From positions 124,001-188,000 of IMG/VR virus record IMGVR_UViG_3300020165_000007: a stretch of 64,000 bases of DNA; one strand, given 5' to 3'. Both the position numbers and the translations under genes were made by a program. Origin of the DNA: a virus. Shown here in pieces: positions 16,760 through 25,902 of this stretch (positions are counted from its first letter, which is position 1; each line of letters begins with the position of its first letter). The notes under the pieces were generated by a model. It saw only the letters and a program-made list of their open reading frames with translations. It was not told the DNA's origin and did no database searches.

Positions 16760-17395
16760 TTATGAGAAGACCTTATCTCTAATGCCTCTCAATTTCGAGT
16801 CCATATTTGACTCAATGGAATCCAATAAAGATTCCAACGCCGTTGTAAACTTATCTTCAATATCTCTTTTAAATCTATCGTTATCAATTTGCTTCATCAC
16901 AATTTCTTTTGTCGTATCTGTAAGTCCTTCTAAGTATTTTTCTTCAAATTCTCTTGTGAATACATCGGCGATACTTCTCGGTAAGAACTTCTTATCCGTA
17001 AATATTTTAGAAAATTCCTCTTCTTCAATTTCTGATATTGTCTGAGACAATACATCCTTTTCAAAACCATCAATATTAAGTTTACCCTCTAAAAAAAATA
17101 ATAACTTATCTTTTAACGTGTCTATAACTTTAGAACCATCATCACCCATAATACCTTTAAGTGTCATAATTAAATCTTCATTAACTACGGATTCACTAAT
17201 ACCCATTTTTATCAAATGATTAGCCTCTAAAAATAATTTATTAAAGAATTTGGTGGTATGAATTTTAGAATTAAAGTTAACAGACTCAGATATAATACCT
17301 AATCTTCCTTTAACAATTTTAGATTCAGTAAGACTATTAAGTTTTTTAGTTTCTAATTCTATTAGATTCTTTTTAACTATGTGTTTTAGACTCAT
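16760..17395 (-). CDS. Candidate capsid-targeted helical protein
   Basis: About 211 residues from the ATG at 17395, which overlaps the upstream stop as ATGA; an in-frame ATG 18 nt earlier is less likely. The N-terminus (MSLKHIVKKNLIELETKKLN) is a basic amphipathic helix with LTE-S at about residues 21-24. The rest is predicted mostly helical and highly charged, with no membrane segment. It resembles internal or core proteins of phage heads in style only. Function unknown. Confidence 0.7.
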   Translation of the reverse strand: MSLKHIVKKNLIELETKKLNSLTESKIVKGRLGIISESVNFNSKIHTTKFFNKLFLEANHLIKMGISESVVNEDLIMTLKGIMGDDGSKVIDTLKDKLLFFLEGKLNIDGFEKDVLSQTISEIEEEEFSKIFTDKKFLPRSIADVFTREFEEKYLEGLTDTTKEIVMKQIDNDRFKRDIEDKFTTALESLLDSIESNMDSKLRGIRDKVFS

Positions 17396-18789
17396 TTTTC
17401 TTTGGGTTTCCACGCATTTATTGATTCTGTGAATTCCTTACTATTAACTCTCACTCTTTCATAAATATCTGAGTTTTCAGGTTTTTTAAGTTTAAAACCT
17501 TTTTTTTTTAAGTTTTCTAAAAATTCCTTCTGAGACTTCGTAAATTCGTTTGTAAGACCTTCCCCATTTAGTAATGACTGTAAACCTTTCTTTTCTTTAC
17601 CCTTCATAACCTCTTCAAAAGGTTGTTCTTTTTTCATCGATTGATTATGTGTGTTGATATAACTATCTCTTTGTATTTCCTCTTTTTCTCCCCCTCCAAA
17701 TTCAACTTCAGGTATCTTATCACCACCGACTATCTTAAAATCTCTATAATCAGGACCCTCATTATTAGTAATGGTAAAATATATTATACCACCGTCCAAT
17801 AATTTACCTAATCCATTCATCTGAGAATTAAAAGGAAGTTCAATATTTGCATTATTATAGTAAGAACCCAATCTAACGACAGGTTCTCCCGTTTTTTTAT
17901 CTTCACCTTTAGCGACTACTACTGACCTAATAAATGCAATATCTTCAGGATATTTTTTCATTAAATCCATAAATTCTTTATTTATTTCTTCACGGTCTTT
18001 ATCTGTAAAAACTACTTTTTGTTTTCCTTTGTCATTTGCAGTATAAAAATTAAATTCTTTTAACTTTTCATCTATTTTTTCTGGTATTGAATTTTCCATT
18101 TCATTTTCTTTTAATACGTCTTTTAACCCTTCATTAACTTTATTTGTACACCAATTAGAATCTGAAAATTCTTGCCATGAACCACTACTCGGCGGGTCTA
18201 TAAAACCCCATTTTCCACCTCTTTCTTCTATCGGTAACGGTATATTTTTTCTACCTGTTTGTGAATCAGCAAAAAAGACAATTCTCTCATCTTCGTATTG
18301 ACTGTTTGGTTCTCTTTGAACGAATATTAAAGGCCAAACTCTTCCACAAGGTATACCTTTCAAGTAATCGACCACATCTCTAAATTGTTGATTTACAGTT
18401 GAGCTTACACCGCTTTTACCTAAATTTAATTTCTCTTTTTTTAACTCTCTACCACTTTTTTGTCTTGCGGGTGGTGATGGCGGTGTTCCTCCTGGGTTAG
18501 GTTGTGTTGTCGAGCCTGTTGTAGGAGATGGCGTAGTACTACCAGTAGGAGGAGGTGTTGTACTTATCTTTTTAGTGTAGTACGCTTTTGGTGGCATTGG
18601 AGGACCTGTGACAGTATCATCTTGATATAATTTATAATCTGAAATGTTATCACCGTTAGATGTGATTTTGTTTTTTAAATTTGGTTCATTATCCGGTCCT
18701 TCCCATCCTGCACCAGAAGGTGTGCCACTTTTTTTTTCAGTTTGTCCCCAACTAGTGGATTGTTCGTTTAGTATTATTTTATTTGACAT
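17392..18789 (-). CDS. Candidate capsid-targeted protein with a domain shared with the M23 protein
   Basis: About 465 residues from the ATG at 18789. It opens MSNKIILNEQS, a very short leader reaching LNE-Q. Residues about 15-105 are Pro/Thr/Ser/Gly-rich and disordered. Residues about 125-215 form a domain that recurs at the C-terminus of the M23 peptidase at 55.2 kb: RxxPLIFVQREPN, then RGGKWGFID, WQEF and SNWCTNK. The rest is charged and helical. It overlaps both neighbours, so it belongs to one minus-strand operon. The shared domain suggests a common partner or location in the virion. Function unknown. Confidence 0.75.
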   Translation of the reverse strand: MSNKIILNEQSTSWGQTEKKSGTPSGAGWEGPDNEPNLKNKITSNGDNISDYKLYQDDTVTGPPMPPKAYYTKKISTTPPPTGSTTPSPTTGSTTQPNPGGTPPSPPARQKSGRELKKEKLNLGKSGVSSTVNQQFRDVVDYLKGIPCGRVWPLIFVQREPNSQYEDERIVFFADSQTGRKNIPLPIEERGGKWGFIDPPSSGSWQEFSDSNWCTNKVNEGLKDVLKENEMENSIPEKIDEKLKEFNFYTANDKGKQKVVFTDKDREEINKEFMDLMKKYPEDIAFIRSVVVAKGEDKKTGEPVVRLGSYYNNANIELPFNSQMNGLGKLLDGGIIYFTITNNEGPDYRDFKIVGGDKIPEVEFGGGEKEEIQRDSYINTHNQSMKKEQPFEEVMKGKEKKGLQSLLNGEGLTNEFTKSQKEFLENLKKKGFKLKKPENSDIYERVRVNSKEFTESINAWKPKEK

Positions 18790-18794
18790 TATAT

Positions 18795-20651
18795 TCATTT
18801 TGATTTAAAATCACCATTATCATATACATAATAAGTATCAGTTCCATTACCTTTTCTTGACACTACATACCATGTTTTACCACCGTCCTCACCTGCTTTT
18901 TTCGCAGATAAGTAATTATATACATCCTCACTTAAATTATCCCTTACGAATGATTTGAAACTATCTTCCTCATTCTTATACGTAACAATCTCGGCAGATG
19001 GTAGAAGATTACGGACCTTATTTACTATTTCCATAATTATTCCATCAAATTCACTCATGTCGTACTTTCCTTGTGAGGCTGTTTCTATAAATGCATCAAC
19101 TATAGAATAACCCATACTGTCCTGAACGCTACCTAAACCTCCAGGTACAAGCCTTTCAATAATATTAACCATAGTTCCAACAAAGCTATTAGGGTCATCT
19201 TCCCCTTTCTGTCTAAGAACATCAAAAAGAACTCCAACTCTTTCGTAGGCCCATTCACTTAATCCTTGTTTCCATATTGTATTAAAATCAATTTTAAAAT
19301 TATTTAAATCCGTATCAAACATATCGGAAAGCCCGTCTAATAATGAGTTCCAACCAGACTCAATTAAACCTCTCAGAATATCAAATACAAATATAATAAC
19401 CGATTGTGCAAACCAACCTACAAAATAACCAACAAGTGATTGTGCCAAATAAACTAATGCATATTTCAACTTTTTACCTCCAGTTTCTCCTGCGGATGTC
19501 CTAATTAAACCCAAATACTGCTTATTTAAACCTGCAAATTGATTTGTAAGCATAAATTGACCTACTGACGTTCTAGGGTCAATTAATGATTTTACGGCCT
19601 CCATTCTTTGACCTTTAGTTAATAATTGTTTTACTGTTAATAATAATTCACCTGAAAATGACTTCATAACGTCTCCCATTATTTCTCCCACACCCTCTCC
19701 GGACTTCTCCCAAGTGTCATTAAAAATACTAAAAAACGGTATTTCACCATCCCTAATTAAATTTGTTATTTCAGAATCTAAACCTGCATCGGCAAGAACT
19801 TCTGCGGCCGCTCCGTCTTTTTTAATTTCTAACTGGTTTAATAATCTTGTTATTGCAACTGCATAAGCTTCTGTAATTTCTTTAATTTTTTTATCTGAAT
19901 TTTGTTGACTTTTGGCAATTGCGACATCAGTTATGTAACCCGCATTTAATTCCTTAATTTCCTGTTTTACCTTATCAAAACTTTTTACAAACAATGTAAA
20001 GAAATCTTGAATAAATAATGTTGGAGTTTTATCATCAATAACTTTTCTGAGCTTTCTCATTTGTCTCTTACTTAGTTTAGTAGGGGCTACACCTGATAAA
20101 GTATCTACAAAACTACTTGGTTTATTAACGTATATATCTAATTGTTTTTTTACAGTATCAAAAATCCCATTTACATTAATAGGTTTTTGTGGTGAGTCAC
20201 CAACAACACGATTTAATGCCGTTACTAACTCGGTACCGGGTTTCTTCATTCCTTTTCTTAATTTTTCTAAAAATTCTCTCTCACTCATACTATTCTTTCT
20301 TTGGATATCCTTTAAAAATCCTTTATAAAATTCTAATGCAAGTTCATCGTCGTCATTTATAAGTTTACCCAATAGAGTTTTTTCAGTTTCACCCATTTCG
20401 GATACTCTACCATTAAAATCTTCTAAAATATAAATAAGACTATCAAAATTTTCTCTTTTGAACGTTGTACCACCTATTTCTATTTCTAAAAAATCACTTT
20501 TTTTAAGTGCCTTATTGACATATTTTAATATGTTATCGTATACACTGCTACCAATACTTTCTTTTAATATCGTTTTAGGTAAAGACATAATTTCCTTCAT
20601 CCTATGTATTTCAATAAGAATATTAGGGTTAGTTAAATGTAATAGGTCCAT
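18795..20651 (-). CDS. Candidate capsid-targeted membrane-active protein
   Basis: A 618-residue protein. The first 34 residues (MDLLHLTNPNILIEIHRMKE, then IMSLPKTILKE-S) resemble the cleavable leaders in this window, with LKE-S as the likely cut. Residues about 70-390 are helical and charged. A hydrophobic stretch near residues 398-430 (LVGYFVGWFAQSVIIFVFDI) could span a membrane. A TATTTATT motif lies 10 nt before the ATG. A large injected protein with a membrane segment would fit a role in crossing the inner membrane at entry, but that is conjecture. Confidence 0.72.
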   Translation of the reverse strand: MDLLHLTNPNILIEIHRMKEIMSLPKTILKESIGSSVYDNILKYVNKALKKSDFLEIEIGGTTFKRENFDSLIYILEDFNGRVSEMGETEKTLLGKLINDDDELALEFYKGFLKDIQRKNSMSEREFLEKLRKGMKKPGTELVTALNRVVGDSPQKPINVNGIFDTVKKQLDIYVNKPSSFVDTLSGVAPTKLSKRQMRKLRKVIDDKTPTLFIQDFFTLFVKSFDKVKQEIKELNAGYITDVAIAKSQQNSDKKIKEITEAYAVAITRLLNQLEIKKDGAAAEVLADAGLDSEITNLIRDGEIPFFSIFNDTWEKSGEGVGEIMGDVMKSFSGELLLTVKQLLTKGQRMEAVKSLIDPRTSVGQFMLTNQFAGLNKQYLGLIRTSAGETGGKKLKYALVYLAQSLVGYFVGWFAQSVIIFVFDILRGLIESGWNSLLDGLSDMFDTDLNNFKIDFNTIWKQGLSEWAYERVGVLFDVLRQKGEDDPNSFVGTMVNIIERLVPGGLGSVQDSMGYSIVDAFIETASQGKYDMSEFDGIIMEIVNKVRNLLPSAEIVTYKNEEDSFKSFVRDNLSEDVYNYLSAKKAGEDGGKTWYVVSRKGNGTDTYYVYDNGDFKSK

Positions 20652-20661
20652 AGTTTTTTAT

Positions 20662-20669
20662 AATAAATA
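20662..20669 (-). promoter_or_regulatory. Late-type motif TATTTATT
   Basis: Variant octamer on the minus strand, 10 nt before the ATG at 20651. Confidence 0.4.
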
Positions 20670-20670
20670 C

Positions 20671-20701
20671 TTGGCAGAATAAAAAAAAATTAATATATTT
20701 G
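20671..20701 (+). promoter_or_regulatory. Bacteroidota-type promoter
   Basis: TTG at 20671-20673 and TATATTTG at 20694-20701, spacing 20 nt. It abuts the divergent late-type motif, so an early plus-strand and a late minus-strand promoter share about 40 bp. Confidence 0.7.
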
Positions 20702-20724
20702 TAGAGAACAAAATTAATTCAATA

Positions 20725-20949
20725 ATGAAATACTCAGTTAAGGAAGTTGTTATTTATAAAAAAGAAACAGTAACAATAAGGGAAGTACATAAAGTTGGTA
20801 GTACTTATGCTTATGTTCTGAGTAGTGGTGAAAGTTGTTTTGAGGATGAATTACGTAAATCATCTAAAGACCGTTATGTCTCACATGTCAATAACTTAAT
20901 TAGAGAGAATATGGACGATATTTTAAAGTACTGTTTTAGTCCTGTCTAA
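20725..20949 (+). CDS. Small early-type protein of unknown function
   Basis: Seventy-four residues, soluble, with a beta-rich first half (VVIYKKETVTIREVHKVG) and a helical C-terminus. It has its own host-type promoter and no partner genes on its strand. Its 3' end overlaps the end of the convergent gene by 14 nt. A small host-takeover or regulatory protein is likely from context, but nothing is recognisable. Confidence 0.7.
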   Translation: MKYSVKEVVIYKKETVTIREVHKVGSTYAYVLSSGESCFEDELRKSSKDRYVSHVNNLIRENMDDILKYCFSPV

Positions 20950-22747
20950 AAACAGATGAGTCGCAGCTATATTGTGTTAGTCTCATATCTGGTTCCGACT
21001 TTCTTTTACGTAATCCATCATAAAAATATATGGTGCCGTCAATATCATAGGATATCTCTTGTTCCCTTTCAACACTACTATCGTTTTTTCTTCTATTATA
21101 TTTTATTTCTTTTGCGTTTGGGTGATTGATAACACACGGATAGTCTTCTTTAAATTTATTCTTTTTTTCTTCGTCGCTTTTTGGTTTATCATCTGTACCC
21201 GAAACTAGTTCAAATATAGTTTTATTATTAGATTCCTCTAAAGTACGTAACGCTTCATAAAGTGATTCCATTGACTCCTCAGCTACTTTATCAGGGTTTT
21301 GACCTAACGCCCTTATAGTAGACGCCCCTAAAATTGTAGTAAATATACCACCCATCTGTAATCCCATATTTAAAGTAGATTTTAAAAAGTTTGTTTCTTC
21401 AAGTATTTCAGATACGGCCTCTAAAGATTTTTTAGTTAATGGTTTTGACATACCAGACTCATTCAATTTAATAATTGCGTCGTCTACATATTTTTTAAAA
21501 TTACCCGCCTTTGTGATTAATTCTCTACTTGAGGCATAAAAAGAATAAACAAGAGACCTTTCTTCTTTTGACAGATTTTTTAACGCCGACCAAATTACTG
21601 TAGGTTTAACCTCACCTGACAAGAATTTAATATAGTTTGTTATAAATCCAATAACCCTAACGAATGATGTTTTACCTATCTTTGTCCCTAATTGTTTAAA
21701 TACTGAAGAGCCTATGTCACCGAATAAAGGTATCAAACCGATAGATAATGATATAAGTGCACCAAATTTATCATTTTTATTTTTCCATAAATCGTAAGCA
21801 TGTGCAAATTCAATAGAAAATGATGCGACTGGATTTATAAAAAACATAAGACCAGCTAATAAATCACACCAAAATTCTTCATAGGCATAATCAATACCTA
21901 TTAATTTAAATGCCCCAACATTCTTACCTTCAGTACCAAACCATTCATCAAAAATACTATCCTCACCACAAACAAGTGAAGATAATTGTTTGAAACCAAT
22001 CTCTGACATTTCAGAAGCTTCATTCCACCATATTTCTAAACCACTTGCTTGTAAAACTTCTTTTTTAGGTTGTTGGTAGATATTATTGTTATCATTTTTA
22101 TAGTATTTAAAATACCAATCAATACTAAAAGGATTATTTTTATTACTCTCAGTGTTTAGATTCTTAGATATTTTACCCCCTAATAGAGTACGATAATTAG
22201 TGCCGTTTATTTTTAGTTTTTGAGAAACGCCATTAGGGTAAATTCTCTGTAGTTGGTCATATAACGAATTTCTTAATCCACTCTCAAACTCTTCTCCGTA
22301 TTTTTCACCGTATTCATTAAACCAATCGTCCATAGTTTTATCTGATGAGTTATTAATAGGAGACTCGATAAAACTTTCATACAACTCCTTCCAGTTAGAA
22401 TTAATTGTTTTTATTACTTTAGTGTTTTCCGGAAAATACATTACTCCTTTTGGTGTGTTATACATACACCACCCTTTATACACGGGGTGTTCGACTGTTC
22501 CTGCAACTGCTAAATCAGGACTACCACAATTTTTAGGGTACCCGAAATCACTCCCTGTTATATCTTCATCCGATTGATATTGTTTAATTTTAATAGGGTC
22601 ATTCTTTATTGAGGATGATATTTTACCTACCTCAACATCTCTTAATGGTCCTGATGGTTTTTTATCTTGTTCAGATAAAACTTTAGACCTATCGTAATTC
22701 ATAAGTCTATTCATCTCCACTAACTGTATTCTAATATTTTCCTCCAT
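20936..22747 (-). CDS. Candidate capsid-targeted membrane-active protein
   Basis: A 603-residue protein. The N-terminus (MEENIRIQLVEMNRLMNYDR then SKVLSEQ) is an amphipathic helix ending LSE-Q. Residues about 275-345 contain two or three hydrophobic segments (LLAGLMFFINPVASFSIEFA, LISLSIGLIPLFGDIGS), and another weaker one lies near residues 480-500. The arrangement parallels the 618-residue protein at 18.8 kb: leader, soluble region, central membrane segments. The two may act together in genome entry. Late-type motif spacing to the ATG is only 4 nt. Confidence 0.72.
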   Translation of the reverse strand: MEENIRIQLVEMNRLMNYDRSKVLSEQDKKPSGPLRDVEVGKISSSIKNDPIKIKQYQSDEDITGSDFGYPKNCGSPDLAVAGTVEHPVYKGWCMYNTPKGVMYFPENTKVIKTINSNWKELYESFIESPINNSSDKTMDDWFNEYGEKYGEEFESGLRNSLYDQLQRIYPNGVSQKLKINGTNYRTLLGGKISKNLNTESNKNNPFSIDWYFKYYKNDNNNIYQQPKKEVLQASGLEIWWNEASEMSEIGFKQLSSLVCGEDSIFDEWFGTEGKNVGAFKLIGIDYAYEEFWCDLLAGLMFFINPVASFSIEFAHAYDLWKNKNDKFGALISLSIGLIPLFGDIGSSVFKQLGTKIGKTSFVRVIGFITNYIKFLSGEVKPTVIWSALKNLSKEERSLVYSFYASSRELITKAGNFKKYVDDAIIKLNESGMSKPLTKKSLEAVSEILEETNFLKSTLNMGLQMGGIFTTILGASTIRALGQNPDKVAEESMESLYEALRTLEESNNKTIFELVSGTDDKPKSDEEKKNKFKEDYPCVINHPNAKEIKYNRRKNDSSVEREQEISYDIDGTIYFYDGLRKRKSEPDMRLTQYSCDSSVFRQD

Positions 22748-22759
22748 ATCAAATAAATA

Positions 22760-23440
22760 TTACGTTAAAGTATTTGATTTACCTCTATTAATTCCAGATT
22801 CCCATTTACTATTTTGGTCAATCATATTTCCCTTACCTCTACTTATATTAGAATTCCATACATTAATAGTTAATTGATTTGCAGGTCCACGAGTTAAACC
22901 TGTTTCCCATGTAGAAGTATTACTGTTTGTAGAACTAGAATCTCCTCCTGTAGTTTCTCCTCCACCTTCATCTTGTTCGTTAAACTCAGACTCTACATTA
23001 CCATATATTTCGGGATACCTAAGACCAAACATTTTAAGTAATTCACCTGCCTTAGCATTCGCTTCATCCTCTATTTTACCACCAACATTTTGTATTTTAC
23101 CTTCAAGTTCACCGTCTTCATTTTGATGATGATGAACCAATTCATGTGCGACCGACCTCATAACGTCTTGTAACGCTCTTTCTTTAGTATATACCGTAAC
23201 TTCAGCATTCTCTATATCTGCATTTTCACCGTCTTCGTACCTATAAACCGCAGTTGTATCTACTTTGGATTTATCCTCCGTGTAATCAATACGAACGTTA
23301 TTTTTTATATTTAATTCTTTAACAGTTAAATCAACAAACTTATCTAATAAAATTCTTTCATTATTATCAAATGATTCATCACCCTCATTAATACTCATAA
23401 GGGTTTTTATTCTATTGATATCTTCGTTAAGTAAATTCAT
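22760..23440 (-). CDS. Candidate capsid-targeted zinc metallopeptidase
   Basis: About 226 residues from the ATG at 23440; a TTG two codons earlier is unlikely. The leader MNLLNEDINRIKTLMSINEG ends INE-G. A zincin motif, VAHELVHHHQ (HExxH), sits near residues 100-110 with a possible downstream Glu ligand (EDEANAKAGEL). After a Gly/Glu/Ser/Thr-rich linker come three short C-terminal repeats of the type W-x-(S/T)-x-(L/I)-x-RG. A packaged peptidase could act on head proteins during maturation or on host proteins after injection. Confidence 0.78.
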   Translation of the reverse strand: MNLLNEDINRIKTLMSINEGDESFDNNERILLDKFVDLTVKELNIKNNVRIDYTEDKSKVDTTAVYRYEDGENADIENAEVTVYTKERALQDVMRSVAHELVHHHQNEDGELEGKIQNVGGKIEDEANAKAGELLKMFGLRYPEIYGNVESEFNEQDEGGGETTGGDSSSTNSNTSTWETGLTRGPANQLTINVWNSNISRGKGNMIDQNSKWESGINRGKSNTLT

Positions 23441-23457
23441 ATTCAATAAATACTACG

Positions 23458-24432
23458 TTAGAAAGAACATGACGGAACTGTAATTTTTTTTTCACTTGTT
23501 TTATTGTTTATTTTTATTACAACAGATATTTCATGAGCACCACCTGTGGTGGGACCTAATTGTGATATAGTAACATCATAATTGTAAAAGAACATTAATT
23601 CTCCCGTATCTACACCCATATTTAATAATAAAGCATCCCTATAAGAGTATCCTTCTACAAGTCTTAACCCACCACCAAATAAGAATTTACCTTTTCTAAT
23701 ATTATTATTTAATGTTAGTTGTGTGAACTGACCTTGTCGTAGTATTGAAATTGATGGTGTATAAGTCACGTCTTCATTCCTATCGGTAGATTTATCTAAG
23801 GGTATTATCACCCCTCCGTGAATATTATATTTTACTGGTAAGTAACTTTCTCCATATATTAACGTTTGGTTCGGTTGGTTTATATGTGACACACTAAATC
23901 CTGCAAACCATTTATGATTAAATAAAAGTATTCCTGTACCTACATCAAAATAATTAACTTTAAAGTTATTTAAAAAAGATTCATTTGTGTAATTAGTAAA
24001 CGCGACACCGTTAAAAGAATCTTCAAAGAACAGTTTTTTACTATCTATGAAATTTTGCTTATAACTAAATTCCAAACCAAATTTAATATTTAAATTATTA
24101 GTTAGTTTTTGTTGATTACTATAATAGGTGTTAAATGAATTTAATGAGTATATTCCATTGGCGGACCTATCATTCATCATTAATATACCGAAACCACTTT
24201 TCAAATCTCTAATATATTGTTCGTAAGTTACAACGCTAGTTACGTATTGACTACCTAATGATGGCCAATGATTTCTATATGTCATACTTAACTCAGGACA
24301 ATTCCTTGACCCAGCGAATGCGGGATTCAAGTACAAAACACTACTGTTTATTTGTGAAAATGAAACGTCTTGAGAAAAACCTATTGCAAACAAACTTAAA
24401 AACCCAAAAATTAATAAAATCTTCTTAATCAT
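23458..24432 (-). CDS. PorP/SprF-like type IX secretion membrane protein
   Basis: About 324 residues. A signal peptide (IKKILLIFGFLSLFAIGFSQ) is followed by the family hallmark FSQINSSVLYLNPAFAGS, then SMTYRNHWPSLG and beta strands typical of a 14-stranded outer-membrane barrel. Length and order match PorP/SprF proteins of Bacteroidota. In hosts these sit in the outer membrane and anchor type B T9SS substrates at the surface. The phage itself encodes such a substrate at 13.6 kb. It is not part of a secretion gene cluster here. TATTTATA lies only 3 nt before the ATG. Confidence 0.88.
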   Translation of the reverse strand: MIKKILLIFGFLSLFAIGFSQDVSFSQINSSVLYLNPAFAGSRNCPELSMTYRNHWPSLGSQYVTSVVTYEQYIRDLKSGFGILMMNDRSANGIYSLNSFNTYYSNQQKLTNNLNIKFGLEFSYKQNFIDSKKLFFEDSFNGVAFTNYTNESFLNNFKVNYFDVGTGILLFNHKWFAGFSVSHINQPNQTLIYGESYLPVKYNIHGGVIIPLDKSTDRNEDVTYTPSISILRQGQFTQLTLNNNIRKGKFLFGGGLRLVEGYSYRDALLLNMGVDTGELMFFYNYDVTISQLGPTTGGAHEISVVIKINNKTSEKKITVPSCSF

Positions 24433-24435
24433 ACC

Positions 24436-24443
24436 TATAAATA
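24436..24443 (-). promoter_or_regulatory. Late-type motif TATTTATA, close spacing
   Basis: Perfect octamer on the minus strand, 3 nt before the ATG at 24432. If this is a -10 element the transcript would begin at or inside the start codon. Confidence 0.4.
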
Positions 24444-24464
24444 TCAAAAAATATGTCTATTTAT

Positions 24465-24494
24465 TTGTAGATTAACTAAATATACTTATATTTG
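24465..24494 (+). promoter_or_regulatory. Bacteroidota-type promoter with almost no leader
   Basis: TTG at 24465-24467 and TATATTTG at 24487-24494, spacing 19 nt. The ATG starts 5 nt after the element, so the mRNA would be leaderless or nearly so. Confidence 0.65.
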
Positions 24495-24498
24495 TAAT

Positions 24499-25008
24499 AT
24501 GAAACACTACCTCACCCTTTTATCTTTAGTTTTACTCTTCTCAGGATGTTATCAATATGCGGAACATACCTACCCTACTATGGACGGCACATATATCCTT
24601 AGGTCTATTACTGTAAACAGTACAGATATATTAAATTCCGAACTTGTAGACGACGACCCTCTTTCATTAATCTACCCTAACCCTATTGGTCCTTTGGATT
24701 CCATGAAAGTAAATAAGAGTCGTATTAGTATTAGTGGTGACCGTTTATTTGCTGGATACTACTTAGAAAATGGAGGAGACCATTGGAGAGTAGAATATCC
24801 AGTTAATATTACTCAAGACTTCGTTACAGGTCGATGGGTTAATATGAATGTTTCTTATAATACCCCACAACTTAACACGTATCGTCATTACGTAATTATA
24901 GAGGATGGTTTAGAATATTTAATTTTAGAATGTCCAAAACAATATCCAGAGGGTGTTGAAGGTAATGAATATAGTTATTCATTAACTTTTTATAGGGAAG
25001 GACCTTAA
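24499..25008 (+). CDS. Lipoprotein, lipocalin-like
   Basis: A 169-residue protein with a lipoprotein signal (LSLVLLFSGC, Cys near residue 17). The mature part is beta-rich: MDGTYILRSITVNS near the start and repeated strands afterwards resemble small Bacteroidota lipocalin-like lipoproteins. It would be anchored in the periplasm or at the cell surface. Single gene behind a host-type promoter, so probably made early; superinfection exclusion is a common role for such phage lipoproteins but is not shown. Its end overlaps the convergent gene by 4 nt. Confidence 0.8.
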   Translation: MKHYLTLLSLVLLFSGCYQYAEHTYPTMDGTYILRSITVNSTDILNSELVDDDPLSLIYPNPIGPLDSMKVNKSRISISGDRLFAGYYLENGGDHWRVEYPVNITQDFVTGRWVNMNVSYNTPQLNTYRHYVIIEDGLEYLILECPKQYPEGVEGNEYSYSLTFYREGP

Positions 25009-25529
25009 TCTAGAAGGTTCTTAACCTGTTCTATATTCTTAATGAATTTTTCTGGGTTATCTATCGCCCATTGTTTAACAGACTCAGGTAGGGAAGATTT
25101 TTTTAGTTCCTGAAGTACTATTTTAACCTTATCCTTACCTATAGACTCATTTATTTCGTTACTAACCATTACGTCACCTAACATACTAAACAGCTTATGT
25201 TTTAGTTGTGGAGTTGGAGCAACAAACGTAATCTCAAAACCGTTATCGTCAGCCCATCGAATTAGTTCGTCTCCATTTAAAAATTGTTGTCTTTTTTGTG
25301 GAAATTTATCTACAAGTTTAGATGGAGAAGCTACTACCGAAACTATTTTTAAGGTGGGTGTAATAATTATTGCAATTTTTTGCTCATCCATACCAAAAAA
25401 AACTTGTTTAGTTAAAAATATTCTACCTAAAAGTTTAAGAATAAAGTCTTCATAAGAACTTTTCTCTCTTTCAGGTTTATTCGGAACATTAAATGAGCCG
25501 GATTCGTTAAGATATTTTTTATCTGCCAT
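25005..25529 (-). CDS. Candidate virion protein of unknown function
   Basis: About 174 residues from the ATG at 25529. The short start MADKKYLNESG contains LNE-S, the smallest version of the leader pattern. The middle (KIAIIITPTLKIVSVVASPS) is a pair of beta strands; the C-terminus is helical. No family recognised. TATTTATA lies 6 nt before the ATG. Confidence 0.65.
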   Translation of the reverse strand: MADKKYLNESGSFNVPNKPEREKSSYEDFILKLLGRIFLTKQVFFGMDEQKIAIIITPTLKIVSVVASPSKLVDKFPQKRQQFLNGDELIRWADDNGFEITFVAPTPQLKHKLFSMLGDVMVSNEINESIGKDKVKIVLQELKKSSLPESVKQWAIDNPEKFIKNIEQVKNLLD

Positions 25530-25535
25530 CACATC

Positions 25536-25543
25536 TATAAATA
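25536..25543 (-). promoter_or_regulatory. Late-type motif TATTTATA
   Basis: Perfect octamer on the minus strand, 6 nt before the ATG at 25529. Confidence 0.4.
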
Positions 25544-25547
25544 TGCG

Positions 25548-25856
25548 TTACCTATAATCGGCGTCAGGTAATTTAGTCTCATAAATTAAATAATATTCAT
25601 TTAAAAATGAAACTAAATTATCGTTGTCAATAAAGAAGTCGTCCTCCTCTTCAAACCCTAAATCCCAATCATCATCCATATCACTAAAAATGTCAAAAGA
25701 AGTAAAGTTTTCTCCATACCCAAAATCCTGTAAGTATTGAAACTCTATGGTATCAGACCTAACTAAATCTTCTCCATCATTTCTTAATCTAAATTCTACC
25801 TCAACAACGTTATTGTCTTTATTAATAAAGTTTGTTATTATTTCTACGACTTCCAT
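25548..25856 (-). CDS. Small acidic protein of unknown function
   Basis: A 102-residue, strongly acidic protein (runs such as DMDDDWDLGFEEEDDFF), without signal or membrane segments. It shares a 46-nt AT-rich divergent spacer with the plus-strand gene at 25903. Highly acidic small phage proteins are often DNA mimics or inhibitors, but there is no direct evidence for that here. Confidence 0.6.
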   Translation of the reverse strand: MEVVEIITNFINKDNNVVEVEFRLRNDGEDLVRSDTIEFQYLQDFGYGENFTSFDIFSDMDDDWDLGFEEEDDFFIDNDNLVSFLNEYYLIYETKLPDADYR

Positions 25857-25902
25857 TTTTTTATTTTAAATCTTTTATTTTATTACAAATATCAAAAAAA
25901 TC

